This document shows, piece by piece, positions 10,153-13,102 of a stretch of 13,102 nucleotides of DNA. Under the pieces are notes generated by a model. It searched no databases. It had not been told where the DNA came from and saw nothing but the letters and a program-made list of their open reading frames with translations. Within the stretch, counting starts at the first letter, position 1, and each line of letters opens with the position of its first letter. Source of the DNA: Candidatus Omnitrophota bacterium (lineage in GTDB: Bacteria; Omnitrophota; JACPQZ01); the NCBI GenBank assembly GCA_016190205.1, contig JACPQZ010000006.1, forward strand, positions 1 to 13,102, in the 5' to 3' direction. Made by a program: the position numbers and the translations under genes.

Positions 10153-10668
10153 ACTCGCGCGCTTCGCTTGCAAGGCACCCAATGTTCCAACAAGATTACG
10201 TATCAGTGCATTCAGCGTACCCACCACGCCGTACAGAGGGGCCTGAACCTGGCCCAGCACCTTCGCGATCAGTTCCTCCCGCGAGGGGAGCGCCGCCACA
10301 TGCTTTACAGTCTCCGTATTCCAAATCTCACCATACGCATAGGCCCCATGTATGATGAACCCCTCGTTCTCCTTCGCGAAATTGACCAGGACCTGTGAAA
10401 TCAGCTCCGGATTTCCCTTCCCGATGGTGAGGGCCGACGGGCCCTTCAGCAGGTCCGATACGGAGTCTAAGTGGGCGCCCTTGAAGACCTTTCTCGCGAT
10501 GGCATTCTTAACGACCAGGAAGCGGGCCGACTTCTGCTGCAATTTCCTGCGTAAGCCCCCCACGACCGCCACAGGCAAACCCTGGTAGCCGGTTACAAAA
10601 AGAGAATCGTTTCCGGAAAGCTGTCGGGAAAGTTCCTTCCCCATGGCCTCCTTAACGGGAGAGCTCAC
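10144..10668 (-). CDS. rplJ: 50S ribosomal protein L10
   Basis: Encodes 174 residues of L10, which anchors L7/L12 dimers to 23S rRNA at the stalk base. Recognisable features are the FVTGYQGL block near the N-terminus, the KNAIARKVF region, and the C-terminal helix (EELIAKVLGQVQAPLYGVVGTLNALIRNLVGTL region) that binds L7/L12. I choose GTG at 10668. It overlaps the rplA stop as GTGA and has GGAGGG (10676-10681) seven bases upstream. A TTG 15 bases further upstream (10683) keeps the frame open but lacks a properly spaced SD. The last codons and the stop lie in a heptad array, so the extreme C-terminus (Ser-Glu-Ala) may derive from repeat sequence. There is no free leader before rplJ, where an L10/L7-L12 autogenous control site is usually found. 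Confidence 0.97.
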   Translation of the reverse strand: MSSPVKEAMGKELSRQLSGNDSLFVTGYQGLPVAVVGGLRRKLQQKSARFLVVKNAIARKVFKGAHLDSVSDLLKGPSALTIGKGNPELISQVLVNFAKENEGFIIHGAYAYGEIWNTETVKHVAALPSREELIAKVLGQVQAPLYGVVGTLNALIRNLVGTLGALQAKRASEA

Positions 10669-11369
10669 GCCTGTTCCCTCCAAGGCCCTGCATCCAGTTC
10701 AACACCAGGTCCCATGGTGGTAGCCAGGGCAACCGACTCAAGATAAATTCCCTTTGCCGCCGCCGGGCGCGCGGCCGTCACGGCATCAATGACCGCCCGG
10801 GCGTTGGCGATGAGGCTTTCCTCATCGAAGGAGATCTTGCCGACCCCCACGTGAATCCCAGCCTGCTTGTCCGTCTTAAACTCCAGCCTTCCGGCCTTAA
10901 GCTCCTTAACCGCCTTAGCGACATCCGGTGTCACCGTGCCTGTCTTCGGATTGGGCATGAGCCCCTTGGGACCGAGCACTCGACCCAGCTTTGCCAGCTC
11001 GCGCATGAGTTCGGGATGGGCAACGGCCACGTCAAAATCGGCCCAGCCCTGCTCCACCTTTGCGATGAGCTCTTCCGCACCTACTGCGTCGGCACCCGCC
11101 AGTTCCGCCAGTCTCGCGACCTCACCTTTAGCAAAAACAATAACCCTCACCTTTTTCCCGCTGCCATGCGGCAGACCCACGGTTCCACGGACCATCTGAC
11201 CGGGCGCCTCGGGATTAACCCCTAATTTGAAGGATATCTCCACCGTTTCATCAAACTTAGGCTTGGGATATTTCTTCAGGGTGGCAATGGCCTCCTGAAG
11301 CGAATAAACCTTTCCGGGCTCAAGACATTTCAACGCTTCCTGATACCTCTTGCCGCGCTTCATCTTCAT
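10665..11369 (-). CDS. rplA: 50S ribosomal protein L1
   Basis: Encodes 234 residues, the usual size for L1, the mobile stalk protein next to the E site that also represses its own operon in many bacteria. The two-domain protein carries the signature [15 protein letters not shown] at 133-147, and the C-terminal half resumes domain I with [17 protein letters not shown] at 11369 overlaps the rplK stop as ATGA and has GAGGT six bases upstream within rplK. This predicts strict coupling of L11 and L1 synthesis. The TGA stop overlaps the rplJ start, so rplK, rplA and rplJ form one continuous translational chain. Confidence 0.98.
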   Translation of the reverse strand: MKMKRGKRYQEALKCLEPGKVYSLQEAIATLKKYPKPKFDETVEISFKLGVNPEAPGQMVRGTVGLPHGSGKKVRVIVFAKGEVARLAELAGADAVGAEELIAKVEQGWADFDVAVAHPELMRELAKLGRVLGPKGLMPNPKTGTVTPDVAKAVKELKAGRLEFKTDKQAGIHVGVGKISFDEESLIANARAVIDAVTAARPAAAKGIYLESVALATTMGPGVELDAGPWREQA

Positions 11370-11791
11370 GGAGCGACCTCGATCCCCATGCTCCGCGCCG
11401 TACCCTCTATAATCCTGACCGCCCGGTCCAAGTCGGTGGTGTTTAAATCTTGAAGCTTTTCGCTCGCGATCCGGCGGACATCCTCCCGGCTCACTTTGCC
11501 AATCTTCGTTTTATTGGGCTCGCCCGAGGCCTTGGCAATCCCACAAGCCTTCTTGAGGAGGACAGCGGCGGGCGGGCTCTTAATAATAAAGGAAAAGGAC
11601 CTGTCCTCATAGCACGTGATAATGGCTGGGACGATCATGCCCGCGCCCTGCTTGGTCTTCTCATTGAAGGCCTTGCAAAACTCCATGATGTTTACCCCCT
11701 GCTGGCCGAGGGCAGGCCCTACGGGAGGGGCGGGGTTCGCCTGACCTGATGGAATCTGCAACTTGACTATACCCTTAATTTTTTTGGCCAT
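11366..11791 (-). CDS. rplK: 50S ribosomal protein L11
   Basis: Encodes 141 residues, exactly the common L11 length. L11 binds the GTPase-associated region of 23S rRNA and takes part in factor binding and the stringent response. The proline-rich N-terminal domain ([20 protein letters not shown], residues 12-31) is the thiostrepton-contact region. The C-terminal RNA-binding domain includes [17 protein letters not shown]. The start is ATG at 11791. The 20 bases before it contain no convincing SD, unlike all its neighbours. The heptad array ends only about 15 nt upstream, so translation may rely on an unusual leader. In other bacteria L1 represses this operon at a site just ahead of rplK; I could not identify such a site here. 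Confidence 0.98.
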   Translation of the reverse strand: MAKKIKGIVKLQIPSGQANPAPPVGPALGQQGVNIMEFCKAFNEKTKQGAGMIVPAIITCYEDRSFSFIIKSPPAAVLLKKACGIAKASGEPNKTKIGKVSREDVRRIASEKLQDLNTTDLDRAVRIIEGTARSMGIEVAP

Positions 11792-11805
11792 ATTCAGTCT
11801 ACGAA

Positions 11806-11886
11806 GGACGTTGGTCGTTGGACGTGGGACGTTTCGTCCCTCATCCTTCGTCCCACTTCCTTCCTCCTACGTCCCACGTCCCACGT
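11806..11886. repeat. Inverted 7-bp repeat array between nusG and rplK
   Basis: Eleven consecutive heptads keep perfect phase from 11806 to 11882, with four more bases of a twelfth. The left arm is GGACGTT/GGTCGTT type (11806-11833) and the right arm TCGTCCC/ACGTCCC type (11834-11886). The centre is a perfect hairpin: GGGACG at 11826-11831, a TTT loop, and CGTCCC at 11835-11840. In the transcribed direction the array starts about 11 nt after the nusG stop and ends about 14 nt before the rplK start. It therefore fills the rplK leader, where an L1 operator and an SD would be expected. Confidence 0.9.
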
Positions 11887-11897
11887 AACATCAGTTA

Positions 11898-12425
11898 TCA
11901 CAGCTTCTCTACTTGCCAGTACTCGAGTTCAAGCGGAGTGGCCCGGCCGAATATGGAGACCATGACCTTTAATTTGCCCTTGGCGGGGTTTACTTCCTCG
12001 ATCGTCCCATTGAAATTTATGAAGGGTCCTTCCTTGACCCTTACGCCCTCGCCCTTCTCAAATACCACCTTGGGCTGCGGCTTATTCTGTTTATCCTCGG
12101 CCTGCTTTAAGAGGGTCTCGACCTCGCTCTCCTTGAGCGGGATCGGCTGATTGCCGGAACCCACGAATCCCGTCACCCCCGGGATGCTTTTCACCAGATA
12201 CCACGTGTCGTCCGAAAGCTCCATCTCCACGATGACATAACCCGGAAAGTTTTTGCGCTGTGAGATCGTCTTTCTGCCTTCGCGGATCTCCGATACCCGT
12301 TCCGTGGAGATAAGGACCTGGCTCACCTTTTCGGCCAGGCCTTCTTCCTTGGCCCGCCGCTCGAGGGCCATCTTGACCCGATTCTCGTGTCCCGTCTGGG
12401 TGTGAATCACATACCACTGTCTCAT
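11898..12425 (-). CDS. nusG: Transcription termination/antitermination factor NusG
   Basis: Encodes 175 residues. NusG binds the RNA polymerase clamp, suppresses pausing, and links polymerase to Rho or to ribosomal S10. The NGN domain (about 1-105) opens with QWYVIHTQTGHENRV and contains the FPGYVIVEMEL strand and VKSIPGVTGFVGSGNQPIPL. The KOW domain spans about 125-175 (GEGVRVKEGPF, then a FNGTIEEVNP turn). There is no extra domain between them. ATG at 12425 follows the secE TAA directly with no intervening base; only a weak AATAGGT stands upstream, so coupling to secE is likely. The gene is followed by a heptad hairpin before rplK. Confidence 0.98.
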   Translation of the reverse strand: MRQWYVIHTQTGHENRVKMALERRAKEEGLAEKVSQVLISTERVSEIREGRKTISQRKNFPGYVIVEMELSDDTWYLVKSIPGVTGFVGSGNQPIPLKESEVETLLKQAEDKQNKPQPKVVFEKGEGVRVKEGPFINFNGTIEEVNPAKGKLKVMVSIFGRATPLELEYWQVEKL

Positions 12426-12614
12426 TTAAGAACCTATTAGAAAGCCCACGACCCTCGACAGAACCAAATCACAGATACCTATAAACACCGCCAACAAGAA
12501 CGTAGCCGCAATCACAACAACGGTTGAGGCGACAAGCTCTTCCCGCGTCGACCACGAGACCTTCTTCAGTTCTCCCCGTACTTCCTGTACGAACCCGATT
12601 GCTCTGTTTGGCAT
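12426..12614 (-). CDS. secE: Preprotein translocase subunit SecE
   Basis: Encodes 62 residues, the short single-span type of SecE that clamps the SecY channel in the inner membrane. The amphipathic cytosolic helix carries the family motif ELKKVSWSTREEL (15-27), and one hydrophobic segment spans about 28-50. E. coli SecE has two extra spans; this lacks them, as most bacterial SecE proteins do. ATG at 12614 has GAGGA immediately before it and GGAG eleven bases before it. It lies 53 bp downstream of tRNA-Trp and abuts nusG. A rpmG (L33) gene, common between tuf and secE in other genomes, is absent here. Confidence 0.95.
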   Translation of the reverse strand: MPNRAIGFVQEVRGELKKVSWSTREELVASTVVVIAATFLLAVFIGICDLVLSRVVGFLIGS

Positions 12615-12639
12615 TCCTCACTGTTCTCCAAAAACGTCC

Positions 12640-12654
12640 AGGGTTCGAATCCCT
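12640..12654. other. T-arm-like hairpin just downstream of tRNA-Trp
   Basis: AGGG, TTCGAAT, CCCT on the plus strand forms a 4-bp stem with a perfect T-loop sequence, oriented opposite to tRNA-Trp and 13 nt past its 3' end. A 14-bp stretch here (12641-12654) is the exact reverse complement of 12677-12690 inside the tRNA T-arm. On the minus strand it is followed after a few bases by TTTTT. It may be a relic of a second tRNA or of an inverted tRNA end, or a chance hairpin. Confidence 0.5.
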
Positions 12655-12667
12655 AAACAACTCTAAA

Positions 12668-12742
12668 CAGGCCAGGAGGGATTCGAACCCCCAACATGCG
12701 GTTTTGGAGACCGCCGCTCTAGCCGATTGGAGCTACTGGCCT
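12668..12742 (-). tRNA. trpT: tRNA-Trp (anticodon CCA)
   Basis: The 75-nt cloverleaf closes fully. The acceptor stem AGGCCAG pairs with CTGGCCT, with discriminator G. The D-stem is GCTC/GAGC. The anticodon stem GCGGT/ACCGC encloses loop CTCCAAA, giving anticodon CCA. The T-stem GGGGG/CCCTC has T-loop TTCGAAT. The CCA end is not encoded; TTT follows the discriminator. A tRNA-Trp between tuf and secE is a widely conserved arrangement. Confidence 0.97.
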
Positions 12743-12763
12743 CGTCATCCTCTAAATAGCACG

Positions 12764-12988
12764 GTTCGTACTGCGTACTGCGTTGTGCGTACTGCGTAAC
12801 GAAGTACGGAGATAATGTTTGCGCAATGTGCAAAGTGCTATGTGCAATGAGAAAAATGCCGGAGCCGACTGATCCACCTCAACTACATTGCACTCTGAAC
12901 TTTGCACTTTGCACAGACCAAGTACTCCACTCAAGCGACGGACGCCCGAAGAAAGCTACCCGACTGGACGCTGTACGCTGTACGCTTC
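12764..12988. repeat. Composite heptad-repeat element, copy 2 (between tuf and tRNA-Trp)
   Basis: Same architecture as the copy at 9907-10152. Outer left GTACTGC units run from 12768 to 12802 with one GTTGTGC variant inside. Inner left GTGCAAA-type units lie at 12821-12848, the core at 12849-12886, inner right TTTGCAC-type units at 12887-12914, a 53-nt spacer at 12915-12967, and outer right ACGCTGT/ACGCTTC units at 12968-12988. The tuf stop codon (12987-12989) overlaps the last heptad. No gene is visible in this 244-bp gap. Confidence 0.9.
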
Positions 12989-13102
12989 ACGCGATGATTT
13001 CACTGACTACCCCGGCCCCCACGGTGTGGCCGCCTTCGCGGATGGCGAAGCGCACTTCCTTTTCCATGGCGATGGGGGCGATGAGCTCGATCTCGAGGTC
13101 GA
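12987..13102 (-). CDS. tuf: Elongation factor Tu, C-terminal end (partial)
   Basis: Only the last 38 codons and the stop lie in the window; the 5' end continues past base 13102. The visible peptide, ending in [20 protein letters not shown], is the closing strand pair of EF-Tu domain III, the part that with domain II contacts aminoacyl-tRNA. The upstream [13 protein letters not shown] segment matches the same family. EF-Tu delivers aminoacyl-tRNA to the ribosome as a GTPase, but the GTPase domain is outside the window. The TGA stop sits in the last heptad of the downstream repeat element. Position ahead of tRNA-Trp and secE is typical for one tuf copy; whether the genome has a second cannot be told here. 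Confidence 0.97.
   Translation of the reverse strand, partial: DLEIELIAPIAMEKEVRFAIREGGHTVGAGVVSEIIA

Noticed and set aside
10668-10683. TTG at 10683 as the rplJ start
   Set aside because: No properly spaced SD, and it adds five residues not typical of L10; GTG at 10668 has GGAGGG at seven bases and a GTGA overlap.
12753-12758. Possible -10 box (TATTTA after TG) just upstream of tRNA-Trp on the minus strand
   Set aside because: Only half of the hexamer matches consensus and no -35 is visible in the repeat DNA upstream.
12524-12799. Plus-strand open frame across tRNA-Trp containing RRDSNPQHAV
   Set aside because: This peptide is the well-known false translation of the antisense of a tRNA T-arm; the frame overlaps secE and the tRNA.
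12849-12886. Resemblance of the element core on the minus strand to a tRNA D-arm
   Set aside because: The short AUCAGUYGGCU-like match has no closing D-stem, anticodon arm or acceptor stem around it.

Overview
The window holds the conserved bacterial cluster for ribosomal proteins and RNA polymerase. Every gene lies on the minus strand. Read in the direction of transcription (right to left), the order is tuf (only its 3' end), tRNA-Trp, secE, nusG, rplK, rplA, rplJ, rplL, rpoB, rpoC, rpsL and rpsG. The expected next gene, fusA, would start beyond base 1. All full genes have normal lengths and intact motifs, so this is the main chromosomal locus of a bacterium. RpoC carries a long insertion after the trigger-loop segment that looks like the SI3 module of Gram-negative lineages, and several RpoB/RpoC stretches read like those of PVC-type bacteria. 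My best guess is an uncultured Gram-negative such as Omnitrophota, held with low confidence and not testable from this window alone.

The genes supply EF-Tu, a tRNA, a Sec translocon subunit, the NusG transcription factor, the L1 and L7/L12 stalk proteins, both large RNA polymerase subunits, and the 30S proteins S12 and S7. Translational coupling is tight: rplK/rplA and rpsL/rpsG overlap as ATGA, rplA/rplJ overlap as GTGA, and nusG starts on the base after the secE stop. rpoB starts with TTG and rplJ most likely with GTG. rplL has two in-frame starts, each with a strong Shine-Dalgarno (SD) sequence, which predicts a normal 128-residue L7/L12 and a form 57 residues longer.

The unusual part is the intergenic DNA. 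Every gap longer than about 60 bp (six of them) is largely filled by degenerate tandem repeats with a strict 7-bp period. Each left-hand array is followed by its own reverse complement, so each gap can fold as a long imperfect hairpin. The heptamer word differs between gaps: ACCCGAT type between rpoC and rpsL, GTCGCTA type between rplL and rpoB, GGACGTT type between nusG and rplK. The rplJ-rplL and tuf-tRNA gaps hold two copies of one composite element (outer GTACTGC arms, inner GTGCAAT arms) whose 38-bp non-repetitive core is 36/38 identical. The roughly 330 bp after rpsG holds three concentric layers built from three different words. I do not recognise this as a described element class; it is the best candidate for something new here.
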